Shown here piece by piece: positions 1 to 12,287 of a stretch of DNA of 64,000 nt (positions are counted from its first letter, which is position 1; each line of letters starts with the position of its first letter). The stretch is from Anas platyrhynchos (taxonomy: Eukaryota > Chordata > Aves > Anseriformes > Anatidae). The position numbers and the translations under genes were made by a program. The stretch is taken from contig NC_092594.1 in NCBI RefSeq assembly GCF_047663525.1, positions 36,963,501 to 37,027,500 of the forward strand, given 5' to 3'. The notes below the pieces were generated by a model. The model saw nothing but the letters and a program-made list of their open reading frames with translations, was not told the origin of the DNA and made no database searches.

Positions 1-709
1 CACCACGAACACTTTTCCCTTTTCACAAAGAAAAGGCAACGGTGGGCTGGTGGTGGGATACAAAACTAGCAGGGCACACAATGCCTTGTGCCCTCCACCG
101 GACAGAAATCCCAACGCCGGGCAATTTTTCTCACCAGCGAGGGTAAACGCACGTCAGTCATCCCATGGCTGGAGGGTGAAACACATCCAGAGCCTCTCTC
201 GGGGTTTTCACTTCCCCCAGTAAAACACGATACCACCAGTGAAAGCACAACCTCGGGGCAAAGCCACCGAGGGAAGCCCTCAGCAAGCACCACATGGGAG
301 AGGGAAATGCCAGCAGCCACGTGCCACGCCGCAGCTCGCCTCGGCACAAACGCTTTTGTTTCAAAGCCCAAAGCCCGGATTCTTCCCCCACAAACCCATT
401 TTGCTGTAAAGCTGCTGACCAACCCCCTCCCCACGCCCTGGGCAGGAGGAAGCTGCTGCTGTGCCTGGTTTCTGGGCCACATCTTGCTCCCTGCAGCAGC
501 ACCGCAGCCCGCCCTGCCTCCCAGATGTGAGGTGTCCGGCTCCACGGAGATGAGAAGCAGCAAATAAACCAGATGTCCCCATCTGCGAGGGCACGGCCCT
601 GGTCAGGGGGATTTATTTCTGCCAAATCAGCAATCTTTGCAGGAACAGCCATCGCGCAGGGGAAGCTGCTGCGTGCCACCATGGTGCGAGGGCTGCTGAA
701 ACCCTGCAA

Positions 710-717
710 TATAAAAG
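710..717 (+). promoter_or_regulatory. Isolated TATA-box-like sequence
   Basis: TATAAAAG followed by GGG matches the TATA-box consensus well. No open frame, exon or CpG island follows it on the plus strand, so use as a promoter is unproven. It may be a chance match. Confidence 0.15.
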
Positions 718-2043
718 GGGTGAAATCCCCACAATTTGGGATGCATTCAAATGGCTGCTTGGCATGGAAAACGTGACACATCTGCAGATGATGGGATGTA
801 AAAGCTTCCCCACATTGCAGGTGATCTGTTTTAAACCTGATCTCTCACTCCGTGCAGTTCCTCATGGTACACAGAGGATCAGGACCTAGCACAGTGCTGG
901 AAAACTAAACATCTTTCCCTGCTTCAAGGGACACGTGCTGTTTCCAGACGGAAAGTACAGCCTGAGCAGGAAATTCCTTCTCAGCCGTGCAGGCACAGCC
1001 GATGGATGCCCACATACATTGCTCGGCGAGGCTCCTCCTGCACACAGCAGCTCTTTACGGACCCAACGTGCCTGTCCAGAGGTTCTCTGTCCTTTCTTCT
1101 GGCCCAGCTGGGACCTGTCAATGCACCTTCACTCCCCTACAGTTGTGTTTCCCCCAAAACAGTTGTGTTTTACCCCAAACTGCAGGAGAAGCAAGCTCAG
1201 CTACGACGACAGCGCTGCTCAGGGGCATGAGTCTGCATGGCTGCGATCCCACCGCTCAACATCATCCCTGCTGGGAAGGTCACTTGATGCCCAAGGGGGA
1301 GAAATGCTGTAAAACCCAGGGGAGGCACTGCTCAGCCCGGCTTCTTCCCGTGTGCTGTGCGTCGATGGCTGCTCATCTTGGCATCCCATTAAAAACCTCA
1401 AGGAACACAAGAAGTTCCACTGAGGACTATTGCAAGGAAGAATCACAGAAAGTCCTAGCTGAACAACATCCAGTGTGACCACGACTGGCATCGTTGCCCC
1501 CAAGTCCCGATGCTCCCCCATTTAACATTCAAAACAAGCAACCAAACCCTGCCTACGTGAGCAAGGTGGCTACGGCTGGGCTTCAGATTCCCGACGGGTG
1601 CTTCCAGGACTTCCTACACCACTCCAAGCCCGAAGTCCAATCACAGACCCCCGTCAGTTACCTTTCTGTACTACTGCATTCACAAACTGCTGCATTCACT
1701 ACTGCATTCATGAACTGCTGGAAAGCACCATGCTTCTGATGCTTAAAAGCCATCTTCTAATGTAATCAAGACACCAAGTGTATTTATGCTTGGTTTTGTG
1801 GCAACGTCATCGGTTCGGTCCAAGAGCCCTGTGGTCCAGCTGGCAGCCTGGCCTCGTAACGCTCTGCTTCATCCCCATCGCTCACTCCAGGTCAGGCCTG
1901 CCCAGCGCTTTGCAGAACCAACCCAACCCTTTTCTGTTGAGCAAACACCTTAGCTGACAAATTTTAGGATGGGTTCTTCGTGGCTTCATCACACGGGTTC
2001 ACCATCAGCGGTAACGCAGGTGGCTTCCTCTCCTCCATCTCCA

Positions 2044-2129
2044 AAAGCTCTTTGTCCATGAGGAGTGCCACCTATTCATGACCAGTAAAGCTCTTTGTCC
2101 ATGAGGAGTGCCACCTATTCATGACCAGT
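2044..2129. repeat. 43-bp tandem duplication (2 copies)
   Basis: Two adjacent copies of a 43-bp unit (2044-2086 and 2087-2129) are identical as far as I can read. Such identity suggests a recent duplication inside DOCK7 intron 1. No coding or regulatory role is visible. Confidence 0.9.
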
Positions 2130-5100
2130 AGGTCACGTTAGAGTACAACCCTAAACGTTGTTTCCATTACAACTAGAAGCTAGGCTTCCTACACCAACTT
2201 GGGTACGCCGAATGCAACCAGAAAAAAGAAATAAATCTCAAAATAGTCTCCAGCTGAACAAAAAATCCATTTGGCGGAACAGAAGAGCCATTAAAGCTCC
2301 TGATAATTAAAAGGACACATAAAAAACTGCCTCTTTAATAGCTGTCTTATATTCAGCATGTAACCTGGGATCCTTAGACAAACATTCCAGTTAATTACAG
2401 CCCGCGGTCTCGCGAAGCCCAGGGTCTCTATGTTTAAAGCACGCCTTCCCCAGTCACTTCCTTTCTGACCTCCTTCACTGGTTAATTATTGTGTGTGCAT
2501 GCGGTTCACACAGGGAAAAAGAAAAAAAAAAAAAGACAAAGGAGAGGAAAAAAAAATCCCCTCGGAGCTGGCTTATACAGCAAAACACGACTGGTCATTT
2601 TCTCAGCGCTCAGAGCCGCGAATGAAGTGAAGCCATTGGTTTGCACGTCTGTTCTTCCTCACTGCACACAAAAATATTCCTGCTTTTACGTGGCTCACAC
2701 CCTGCCAAAACCAAGAGATGTTCCTTTTTGTTTTTAGCTTAGGAAACGTACTGGAAATATCAGTTTTTCTTGTCTTCCCAAGGAAAGGCTCACCGAGACC
2801 TCGCAAGGACCTTAGCATCCTTCTGACACTGGGTTGTACCACCCAAGGGGTTAGGAGCTTTTCCCTTTCACAGAAACAAATAACACAGGTCAAACAGAGC
2901 TGACAATTTTTGCCCCAAACGGAGCTTAGCAATGGGTTTCCACTCAGACTCGGATGTTAGCACAACTCAGCGCTCACTCAGTGTCCAGCAACTGACCGCC
3001 ATGCAGCGACAGCTGTCACTTCTCACTCCTCTGTGAAAATGCTCAGCTTTCCTGCCTCCATGTAGCAGGAGACATCGTTCTTTTTCCATACACTTTGTGG
3101 AAGTCTCTCGTTTCCAACAGACGGCTCCGTCCAGGCTGTGAGTCACCAGGTCCGCGGCGTGGTGCATGAGGGAACCGGCTCGAGGGAGAGCTCTGGCCCC
3201 GAGCTGCCGTGCCTCCGAAACCCGAGGCTCTGCTTCCTCCGGAGCGACTTCCTCTCCTTTCGAGCGGAATGGGTTTGATTTACAATCTGAAGGGGAGGAA
3301 AAACCCTGCCCGATGAGTGCTGCGGGAGAGTGTGGGTTTTTAATTGGCAGAGCAGATGAACAACAACATGTTCCCTTTTTCCTTACCACTGGTTAAAGCA
3401 GCAGTCACCGTACAAAGCGACCTGTGGTGCTCTCCTGACAACATCTGGGTATTTAGGCAGAAAGGATCACCCCGAGGCTGAGCTCCCAGGAGACCCGACT
3501 GTGAAAACCACAGGACTGGATCCTCCAGAACTCCTTCACAGCTCATGTGAAGACAAACAAGGAAGCCTAGGCCAAATCAGCAGCGCTAGTTGAGCCTCAG
3601 AGACAAGCTGCTCTGCCTTCTTGCCTGCACCGAGCAGCCGGGGATTTCCGTAAGCCTCGCAGAGCACTGCTGACTCCAGCACGAGATATCCACAGCAGCG
3701 GAACAGGGCCAGCAACGCAGCTTTTGGAGAAGAGGGAAGAAGCTCCTGTTAAAAAGACTTTTAATTATCCGTGGAAGCGTTCTGACAACGCAAATGGCAT
3801 CTGGACAAAGGAGGAGAACAGAGTGCTCAAGCACCCCGCTGAGCCCAATGTACAAATGTACATTTAGCCTTCCCCAAGGCTCCTCTTGCAGTACCCCGTC
3901 AGCACCAAGGGAGCTTCTCAGAAATGAGGCACTAGCTCTGAATGTACCAAAGACAAGAGTTTTGCCCTCAAAGCACCGGCATAAAGACAACAAGCCGAGA
4001 GGACTCCAGAAATCTGTCCATACACAATGTGAAACCTCGGGAAGGTGGGAAATTTCTGGATCATTTATGACCCAAGAGCAGGGTCAGCTCCTTCCAGGCA
4101 GGGCTCTGCTGAGGACCGCGGCCCCAGGCAGCAGTGCCATGCAGCTCTGCGTGATTCCCGTTCATGCAGAAGCTCCTGAGGGCAAGCAGGTGAACACCTG
4201 AGGGTGAAAAGTGTTTTCTCCAGATGTCACCAGAAACCAGGAAAAGGAAAGGTAAAAATCCTCAGCAGCTGAATAAAAAACACCAGTAAAAATCACACTC
4301 TGAGCTCTGCATGAGGCTGAAAGGCATGGCAAAACCAAGGGTAAGGCAGGTGCATTATAAGAGGTCAGAAGGACCCTGATCAACCACGAACAGGGAGCAG
4401 GGAAGGAAGAACAAACTCTTCCAAGGATGGACACCTTCAGAATGGCAATGGTCTGACCGAAGCAGCAGCTCTGGGCTACGTTGCCCAGTCTCGAGATGGC
4501 TCATGAGCAACGCGAGGGCACTGAAACAGGGACTTGTATGAAAGGCTGCATTCATTTGCCTAGCTGTGTATGATGCATGATGTTTAAAGAGAGATTTTTC
4601 CTTTCTCTTCATATGAATTCCAACCAAATCTGCAGGTCTTTTCCTCTGCCGGCCCCTGGAAAGACTGGAGATCTGGGATCCAGCCTGCTTCAGTGCCTGG
4701 GACGTTGAGGAACTCGGTACTGACCTTTCTGGAGGTTTTGCTTCCACATCCCATTTCACATGCGACACCATAACCAGAAAAAAATATGGGGATAAGGGAA
4801 AGGGGACACGTGCAGGGGACAGCACAGCCCCAGAGGGGCTGCATGCAGCACTCAGACAAAACACTCAGCCCTTGGTGAGGCAGCTTAGCTGGCTCAAGAG
4901 TAACGTACTGGTGCTTGTCTGGCTTTTACTGAAAGCTCTTAAAGCCTGTAGTTCACCTGACTGGTGAGGATCCTGCCTTCTGCTAAATCTTTCTAGTCCC
5001 TCAAAAACCATATGAGCTGAACAGAGGCACTATGTAGAAACACGTCTGTTCTTACACAGGGCTGGAAAAAATAGCGTAGAAGCAACTACAGAAGTCTTAT

Positions 5101-6176
5101 GATACTCCAGAAGGATGCTCCAATAGTTTAATAAAAAAATCATTAACAATATATTTTCAATTAAAAATTAACAATTTCAGGCAAGATTTCAGGTATTGTT
5201 TACCTCTCTATTGCAAGTTTAACTTGAGAGTTTCTTCTGATAGGGTCAAGAAGAACGAATAAGTACATGGGGTGGGCAAAGTTCAAGCTAAAAATCTCTC
5301 CTGGTTTGAAGCCTTCCAATAAAAAAGCAGCCTAACCTGGTCAGAAAGGTATCTTTTAACAGGCTGCCTTCAAAAGGTTTTTTCAAACTGCCGCAGGAGT
5401 CACTGATAGCTGCTAACCCTAACATTTAAACGTGCCAGGAGTAACAAACAGCCACCACCCGACCCCGGAGTCCTGCGTGCACCCTTGAGGTTCACCACAC
5501 TGGTTAAATGGAGCACAGGCAGTAAATCAGTGCCGTGAAGACCGCATCTGTGGTCTTTCTAAGAAGCAGAACAGCCAACCTCCTGTCTCCTTTCTACCAC
5601 TACTGTAATAACCAGCTTAGGGACTTGCATCTCTTTGGTACGCAGGCCTTAAAGTAATTTACCTTCAGGGACCTGCAGTCCATCCCACTTGAATTACACA
5701 CTTTCAGCCAGACCAAGAGCGGCATGACCATTTCCCGTGAATAAGACAAATGGTATGTCTACCTCAATAAGCAAGCCAAACCGGAGGGCAGAGCGTGAAT
5801 ATGGGATGGCTCTATTCTTCTTTAAACAATGGAACGGGGGAGGGCTTCCAGCAGCCACCAAGGCAGCTCCTGGGACTTCCGTATGCTGCTTGCTGGGGAG
5901 CAGAGCCCAATCTCTCAGCCTGGGGAACAGGAGCAGGCAGAGCAGCACTTTCTGTGCCAGCATGAGGAGGGCTACAGCTCAGTCCGAGCTGCTGCCATTT
6001 GGTGGGCTTGAAAACACACCAGGCGGCTTAGATGCAAAGGTACACAATGGTGGCACAGCTGCAACCCTGACGGCCACCACCCCATGAAATGAAGGTGTCC
6101 GTGCTGCTGTGTGATGAGCTGACTGCGCTGCGAGCAAGGCTGACACAGGCAGAAGAAAGGAGCACCACAGTGGTGA

Positions 6177-6218
6177 CCCCAGGGCCCTTTTATTTAACCC
6201 CAGGGCCCTTTTATTTCA
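6177..6218. repeat. 21-bp tandem duplication (2 copies)
   Basis: The unit, CCCCAGGGCCCTTTTATTT plus two bases, is repeated at 6177-6197 and 6198-6218 with only end differences. Each copy contains the palindrome AGGGCCCT. It lies in DOCK7 intron 1. Confidence 0.85.
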
Positions 6219-6839
6219 CTTCCCGCCGGGGCTGCGGGACTCCAACGCTCCTGCTTCCAGGGTTTGTCTCTCATGTGACTATTCCTGTGACTACAATCCC
6301 AGCTGGAATGGGGTGGCAGAGAATCCAGCCCTCTCCATTCCTCAGACCTTGACCTGCCACGTTAACCCCTGGCCGGAGCACACCCAAAGCTGCAGAGAGG
6401 TGTGAGAGGAGCAGCGTTTTCCCCCCTGCCTTCAGATCCTGCGTGGGGTGGGATGGACGCCGCTCCTCTACCTCCTTCCCAGCCTCTTCCTCTGACCGGC
6501 TTCTTTTCCAGTGGCCTCTATCACGATTTCTGCAACTGCAGCCGGCTGGACCTGCTGTTTTATCACTCAGTGGCACGAAAACGATCCTCTTTTCACTTCT
6601 GCCCACAGCCTCCCGGTGAAACCCACGGCTCCCACTTGAACTCTGCCCCAAGCTCCAGCTGGGAGGGGAGCCAGGGCCACACGGGGCTCCCCGGCCAAGC
6701 CAACCTAGAGAAAACCCACAGCTCCCACCTGGCCCTGGAAGCCTCATTCTTACGGAAAATCGCAGCAACCTCAAATATTCATAACAACAACGTCTAACAC
6801 GGCGCTGCTTGGCATCACACGGCTCCACGGGGCTGACAG

Positions 6840-7390
6840 CAGCAGCCCCCAGCCTCCTCCACCCCCACCCATAGCCCCCCACAGCCCCCCACAGGGGCTC
6901 CATTTCCCCACGGGGCCGGGGCTGCAGCAGCGCGGCCCGGCAGGGAAACGCCGCGGGGCGCCCGGGAGCGGCCGGCGCGGCCTTTGTTCGCGGGCAGCCT
7001 CCCGGAGAGCCGCCCCCCGCCGCCCCCCTCCGCCACCACCCGCTTGTAGCGGGGGAACCGCGGCCCCTCCAGCCCTGCCCGGCCACCCCACACCCCGCCG
7101 GGGGCAGGCGGCGCCCCCCGGGGCCGGCACGGAGGGTGGAGGAAGGGGGGGGGGGGACACACGACCGCGGGCCGCGCCGGGCCCGGCTTCCCCTCAGCGG
7201 CTGGAGCCCATCCCCGCAGCCATCCCCTCAGCCTCAGCCGCAGCCAGCCCCGGTGCCGCCGCCCCGCTACCTGCTGATCTTCTGGGCGAAGGCACGGCGC
7301 TCCGCCATGGCCGCGCTGAGGGGCCGGGGCCCTGATGCTGGGCGGAGGAGGAGGCGCGCACCCGAGCGGCGCAGCCGGCCCAGCGCCCTC
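6840..7390. promoter_or_regulatory. DOCK7: CpG island at the DOCK7 5' end
   Basis: The interval is strongly GC-rich with frequent CpG and encloses the DOCK7 start codon and first splice donor. CpG islands of this type usually mark housekeeping-style promoters without a TATA box. A G12 run at 7145-7156 and many G/C runs could form quadruplex structures. The transcription start cannot be placed exactly; for a minus-strand gene it should lie to the right of 7308, possibly within or beyond the polypyrimidine run. Confidence 0.75.
7271..7308 (-). CDS. DOCK7: DOCK7 coding exon 1 (N-terminus only)
   Basis: Reading the minus strand from 7308, the exon encodes MAERRAFAQKIS plus two bases (AG) of the next codon, then meets a GT donor (GTAGCG). 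This matches the DOCK7 N-terminus; the paralogues DOCK6 and DOCK8 differ there. DOCK7 is a large cytoplasmic guanine-nucleotide exchange factor for Rac and Cdc42 with a role in neuronal polarity, known from the family and not visible in 12 codons. The start has good Kozak context (G at -3 and G at +4). The exon sits in a CpG island, and the ATG4C gene lies divergently about 7.6 kb away, as in human. The rest of DOCK7 is outside the left edge. Confidence 0.85.
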
Positions 7391-7497
7391 CTCCTCCTCC
7401 TTTTTCCTCCTCCTTTTTCCTCCTCCTCCTCCTCTTCTTCCCTCCTCCTCCTCCTCCTCTTCTTCCCTCCTCCTCCTTTTTCCTCCTCCCTCCCTCC
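7386..7497. repeat. 112-nt polypyrimidine/polypurine tract
   Basis: The plus strand is pure C/T for 112 bases, built from CCT and TTTTT blocks. On the minus strand, the DOCK7 sense strand, it is a GGA-rich polypurine tract just upstream of the start codon. Parts have mirror symmetry (CCTCCTCC-TTTTT-CCTCCTCC), the arrangement known to favour triplex (H-DNA) formation. It probably lies in the DOCK7 5' UTR or core promoter. Confidence 0.9.
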
Positions 7498-10400
7498 AAA
7501 AGGTCCCGACCCCTCGGCTCGGACCCAGAGGGTCTCCAACTCGTGTTTTTTTTTTTGGGGAGGAATGCACAAAAATAAAGCTGTTTCGGGGCTTTGAAAA
7601 AACTGTTGGACCCGCGACGCGTTCTCGCTGATGATTCTGAGTGGACGCTACCCGGCATGTGGCGTGGGTTCATCTAACCCAGGGAACTATTAATAGTACT
7701 AGGATGTGTCCCCAAGTCGCAAGTGTTAATTCATCCGATCCCATCTGCTTGCGTTGCGTGAATGCTTCCAGCGCGTTGTGCCTGCAGCCCGAGCACACCC
7801 ATTTTTCCACCAGCGACTTGCAGCTGCACACAGTTATCCTGCGTTTCTGTCTGCGTGTGTTTGCCCGGGGAATGTCAGGCCCCAAAATCTGCAGATACGT
7901 ACACACATGAGCAGTCCCTCCGGCGTTAACCAGGCTGTGGCATGTCCGAAGCGGGGCCAACGGGGATACGGTTGTGGCCTGCCACCAAATTGTGCTGCCA
8001 CGCATCCCACACGTGCACGCAGATGGAGATGCTGCAAAGCAAAGACCCATTGTGTGCCACCCAGCGAGGGCTGCTCTTCACCAGGGGGAGGGGAGGAAAA
8101 ATCCCCCAACTGTCCGCCCAGACAAAGACTTCTGCTCCTGAATTGCTGCCGGCGTGTAGGATTCCCCCTGGCTAAGTCCGTCATGGAGGGTGTACAGGAC
8201 AGCCAGCCAGCCATAAACCTGACATCCCAATCAGTTCTCGTACACTGTACGTGCTCACAAGTACAGACCTCATCATGTGGGACCACCAGAAACGTTTCCT
8301 CTCTCCCCATCCCCCATCCTGCATGGAATTTCCTTTCCAAAAGGACATCGGCCTGAGATGCAGGAGGACTCATTTAGCCCTGCCTTAAGGGAAGCTGTCA
8401 CTGCCTGGCTCTTTTATGCTGAAACTGAGAATCCCACATCTCTGAAAAGGGGGATTCTTATTGCTGCCCAAAGGTGCCAGGAGCGATCCAGCCCCACGAG
8501 CTCTCATACAGACACAGAGGAGCTCAGGTCCGTCAAGAGCTCTTGAATTTTAGGATTCTCCGGTCAGTTACTGCTACTGACAGAAGAACTTGATTCATTG
8601 GTGGCACATGCAAATTTGGCCAAGTATTATCCCCCAAAGCTATATATACCTTATTTTAAAGCTTTCTACAACTGCTTTGCTAGCGTGGGTTGCTGAAAAG
8701 CAGAGGGTATGTTCCAAACTGCAGTAGCGACACGGGCGACTTCAAGGCTCTGTCTGTCGGGCAGGAACGGCGCAGCTTGGAGCAGCCCCCAGCCACCCCT
8801 ACCGCCTGCCTCTGCCCGCGCACCATCTGCGCTGTGTGCCAGCTGGTTCCTGCACCTCCTCAGCGTGTGGCACAGGGCTGGAGGTAACCAGTTGTGGAGT
8901 TCTGGGGTCAGCTCTGCCCCTCTGTCAGCGCCTTTTGGCGCCTTTTGGCCAGATGAGCTCAGGCAGCCCTCCCATCCCTGTGCAGGAGGCTGCTGGCGGA
9001 AGGGCAGGCGGGTGAGATGTGCCCGCACCCCAGCCGCGCCTGACGGATGTGCTCTGACATGGGAGGCTGCGGGCTGCGAGGAAGGGAAGTCTGCGTGGAT
9101 ACCAGGGCTTGAAACTGCTGGCTGAGGTGGGGACAGACATCCTGCTCTGCCACCCCTGCCGGAGAGGTCTCCTGTCCTGGAAGAGCAGGATAGGAACTGG
9201 GAGCAGTCAAGGTTTAAGCTACGGCAACAGTCTCTGCTTGCCAGCGAACGGCCTTTGTGCTGCTTGTACATCGTCACTGCAGAGCTACACGGAGCAAGGG
9301 ACATTCACCTCTTTGTCAAGGATTTGTTATTCGTCTTGTTGAAGCACGTAAATGTACAGAAGTTTCAACAGAGATGAAAAAAAAAAAATGACTCTACCCT
9401 ATCTAATGTGGAACATCTAGGTACGAAAGTGAATTTCAGAACAATAACAGAAAGATTTCTCATTACTGTTCAGGCAGTAACAGCCCAGCAACAGTCTACA
9501 AAGTTGCACCGATGACTTTAAATGCTAAGAGATCACAAAAGGCAGTAGAAACGTACACTTGGAAAGGGCTTCTATAGATTGACCCTAATCTTGCAGTGTG
9601 TGGAGCAATAATCAAAAGAAATCGAGGAAAAAGTGAAGAAGTACGAGGAAAAGACGCAGTCTTTCACAATTATAAATTCAACAATGCCAGACATTACAAT
9701 TCATAGTGCCAACAAATCCTTCCTCTGTGTTGCTGACAAATCAGCATGACTGATGTTGTGGCGTCTTATTTCGAGCGCCCCAGTGAGTGCTGCCACTGAC
9801 AGGCACTGAGTCATGTAACCTTTCTGCCTGTTTTCTCTGTACCTTGTAACAAAAACAGGCCACCTATCTGAAGTTCACAGCTCAGACACAGTGCTCTGTC
9901 AACACATGTATCTGTGAAACAGCACCTGCCCTTCTCTCCCTCACAGTGAAAGGTTGTGAATGAAGAAGCATTTCAATCCATTCAGAACCATTCTTGTCCA
10001 AAACCACACACATCCTCTAAAATAAGTGACTAAAATGCTTTTTTTTTCTTTTTTTTTTTTTTTGAGAATGAATTTCACTTGGCTACAATCAAACGGGGCA
10101 AAGGCATCTTGTGAACATAGATGTAACTCCTCGAGTCTGATAATTCCTAACGTTGGATCTTGCGCAAGAAAAATCTTTTGGATTGTAGCCACGAAACATT
10201 TAGCAAAATGTGAACTGATCCCGTGCCTTGTCTCTTAGCAGTCCATGTACTCATTCCATTGCTTCCTTGTTCTTACGTAAACTTCCTCAAAGCCAAAACA
10301 CCAAAACACAAAACACAAAATGTGTCCAGCATAATTCGATAAACAATGAAGTAAATAAGGGACTGTAAATTCAGAGAGCCATCTACTGGCAACTAAGTGA

Positions 10401-11067
10401 AACGAATTAAACTCATTAAGGGCCAAATCTCTGCCTCTCTCAGGCAAATTTCTTTATAGTTAAGAAACTAAGCACAAATAAACCCGTGTATAATTATCAT
10501 TTCAAAGCATATGTGGTAAAAGTGAAGCTGCTGGTTCTCGGAGCAAGAAGGAGCTGCCTCGTTAGCCCAGTGCCTGGATTCTACGGGGTGAATGAGAAAG
10601 GAAGAGTAACAGAATAAAGGAGTGAGGACTGTTCGAGTGCCTGCAGCCTTCAATACATCCCTTACATCCACACTATTTCTCTTATAGATGGCTCAAGTCA
10701 GGTACAGAATAAGCAAATAATAGCAGAGCTGGAATTAGAGCCAAGGTGCCCTGAGTTTAGTGCTTCAAAGATGAGTTTTAGAGGGAACAATGTTCTTCAT
10801 CACTACCATCAGAAGATCACAAGGGATACACATGGCAAGGGTGCTGCAATGAGTTCCGGACACTGAATCAAATCATGTCAACTACTGCATGACGCACAAC
10901 AGCTTTGCATAAAAGTCTCCTGCCTAGAGAGATATTTCCCAGGCTGAGCCTGACCCACAGCAGGATCATGCTTCCTCTCTGGGGAACAGCAGCTCCAGGC
11001 ACTGGTACTCTCAGAAGATGAGTGAAACCACAGCAGTGTGCAGTTCCTCCCCTCCTCTTGGACTTAC

Positions 11068-11153
11068 CTCCACTATTTTAGGTGGCTTGGGAAGACCAGA
11101 AGACACTTGCACAGGAATGGTGGCCAGACTCCGTACTTCTGCACGAAAAGCTC
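11068..11153 (-). other. Unassigned exon-like segment
   Basis: On the minus strand an 86-nt segment is preceded by a pyrimidine-rich stretch ending in AG (TTTCTCCTCCAAAAG) and followed by a consensus donor GTAAGT. It reads without stops in one frame as AFRAEVRSLATIPVQVSS followed by GLPKPPKIVE. I do not recognise the peptide. It could be an alternative 5' exon of DOCK7 (same strand), part of a non-coding transcript, a relic, or chance. Coding use is not established. Confidence 0.2.
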
Positions 11154-12246
11154 CTTTTGGAGGAGAAATGGAAATTTGAATCCTCAGCCACACTGGCCTT
11201 TCTGCAGCCTTCTTCACATGGCAGTGTTTGACATCTGCTTCATTTTTTAAATTCTTCGTCTCTTGGAATGATCACTTGCAGATTTCTTCATTTTGATAGA
11301 TTCTTGAACTTAAATCTCCTTGGCTACAGACTTGCAGTATTCCCAGCTGAGATTCAACTAATTTCTGCTAACGTTTATCACTTTTAGGTACTGTTTCTAT
11401 TTAACTAAGATCTTAAATTAATCATAGCCTTGACACAGGTTCTTACAGGTATCTGACTGGCCCCTCTTCTTCTCTAGTCTCATCCCGGGAAGGAAATCTG
11501 GTTTTGGATGGAGTAAGTGGTACAAGCAGAACCGTGCTGGCTAAATCAGTGGAGGCAAACACCTCAACAGCAATCTCTGGAGGGGTATGCCCAGTTTGTC
11601 ACATTCATCTTGCATGACTTCAAGAATGGTGCACAAAGCACTGTCACAATTGCTTCCACAGGCAGACTGACACACCAGGCACATGTGAGCAGATTCACAC
11701 TTTGGTAGAAAGGTGAGTCACATCTGGAAAAGGACCTCTGGGCCACCCTTAGCAGATAGCATAGTTATTGTCAAGTCTGTGCAGGCATGTGGGAAGATTT
11801 CAAGAAGCAACATGGGAGAATCCTTATCTGAAAGGATTCATCAAGCATACATGCTTCCTTGTTGCTTTATTGCTTGCTTGCATTGACTATTAACCTTGAA
11901 GATCCCAACTTCTTTGGGAAACCTGTGACATTGTAGAGAGATGGGTTTGCTTCTGAGACAAAATGCTTGTCCATAGCTGTTATATTTTAATCAAAAATGC
12001 TTCTCATCTTTATAAAGCTCTGTATCCTTCATCTAACCATTCTATTTCAAGCAGTGTTGCTAAACGCAAACAACCCTGCTACAAGCATGTCTGAGGTTTT
12101 CTGTTCTGAAATGAGTGGGAGCGACCTTGGTGTAACCTATTCTAACAAGTAGTTCTGTGAGCAGCAGAATTAACACAGCCTGGATTCCAGTGTTCTCCCT
12201 TTATCCCATCCCTGGGTCTCTTTTTACTTGAACAGCTATTTCCACA

Positions 12247-12287
12247 AAAAAAAAAAAAAGAAAAAAAAAAAAAAGAAAAAAAAAAAG
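12247..12287. repeat. A-rich simple repeat
   Basis: Three runs of 10 or more A separated by single G bases form a low-complexity purine tract. It could be a slippage-prone remnant of a poly-A tail, but no retrocopy is visible beside it. Confidence 0.9.

Larger units (their letters stand above)
1..7270 (-). other. DOCK7: DOCK7 intron 1 (5' part)
   Basis: This stretch lies downstream, on the minus strand, of the DOCK7 first exon and begins with its GT donor at 7270-7269. I found no sequence resembling DOCK7 exon 2, so the intron continues beyond the left edge. The region is GC-moderate and rich in chance open frames on both strands, none with a recognisable domain. It holds two short tandem duplications (2044-2129 and 6177-6218), a poly-A stretch near 2520-2555, and an isolated TATA-like box at 710-717. 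No other gene is supported. Confidence 0.75.

Noticed and set aside
66..813. Long overlapping open frames on both strands at the left end
   Set aside because: They overlap each other in several frames, lie in GC-moderate intron sequence and have no recognisable domain or splice context. They are chance frames in DOCK7 intron 1.
1..7270. DOCK7 exon 2 or the nested ANGPTL3 gene
   Set aside because: Neither the expected TVAAEVRKQ-type continuation of DOCK7 nor any fibrinogen-like or coiled-coil coding sequence was found. They must lie outside the window.
6271..7673. Open frames of up to 271 codons around the DOCK7 island
   Set aside because: GC-rich sequence lacks stop codons by composition. 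The peptides are runs of G, R, P, S and E from CpG and polypyrimidine DNA. Only the 12-codon DOCK7 start is supported.
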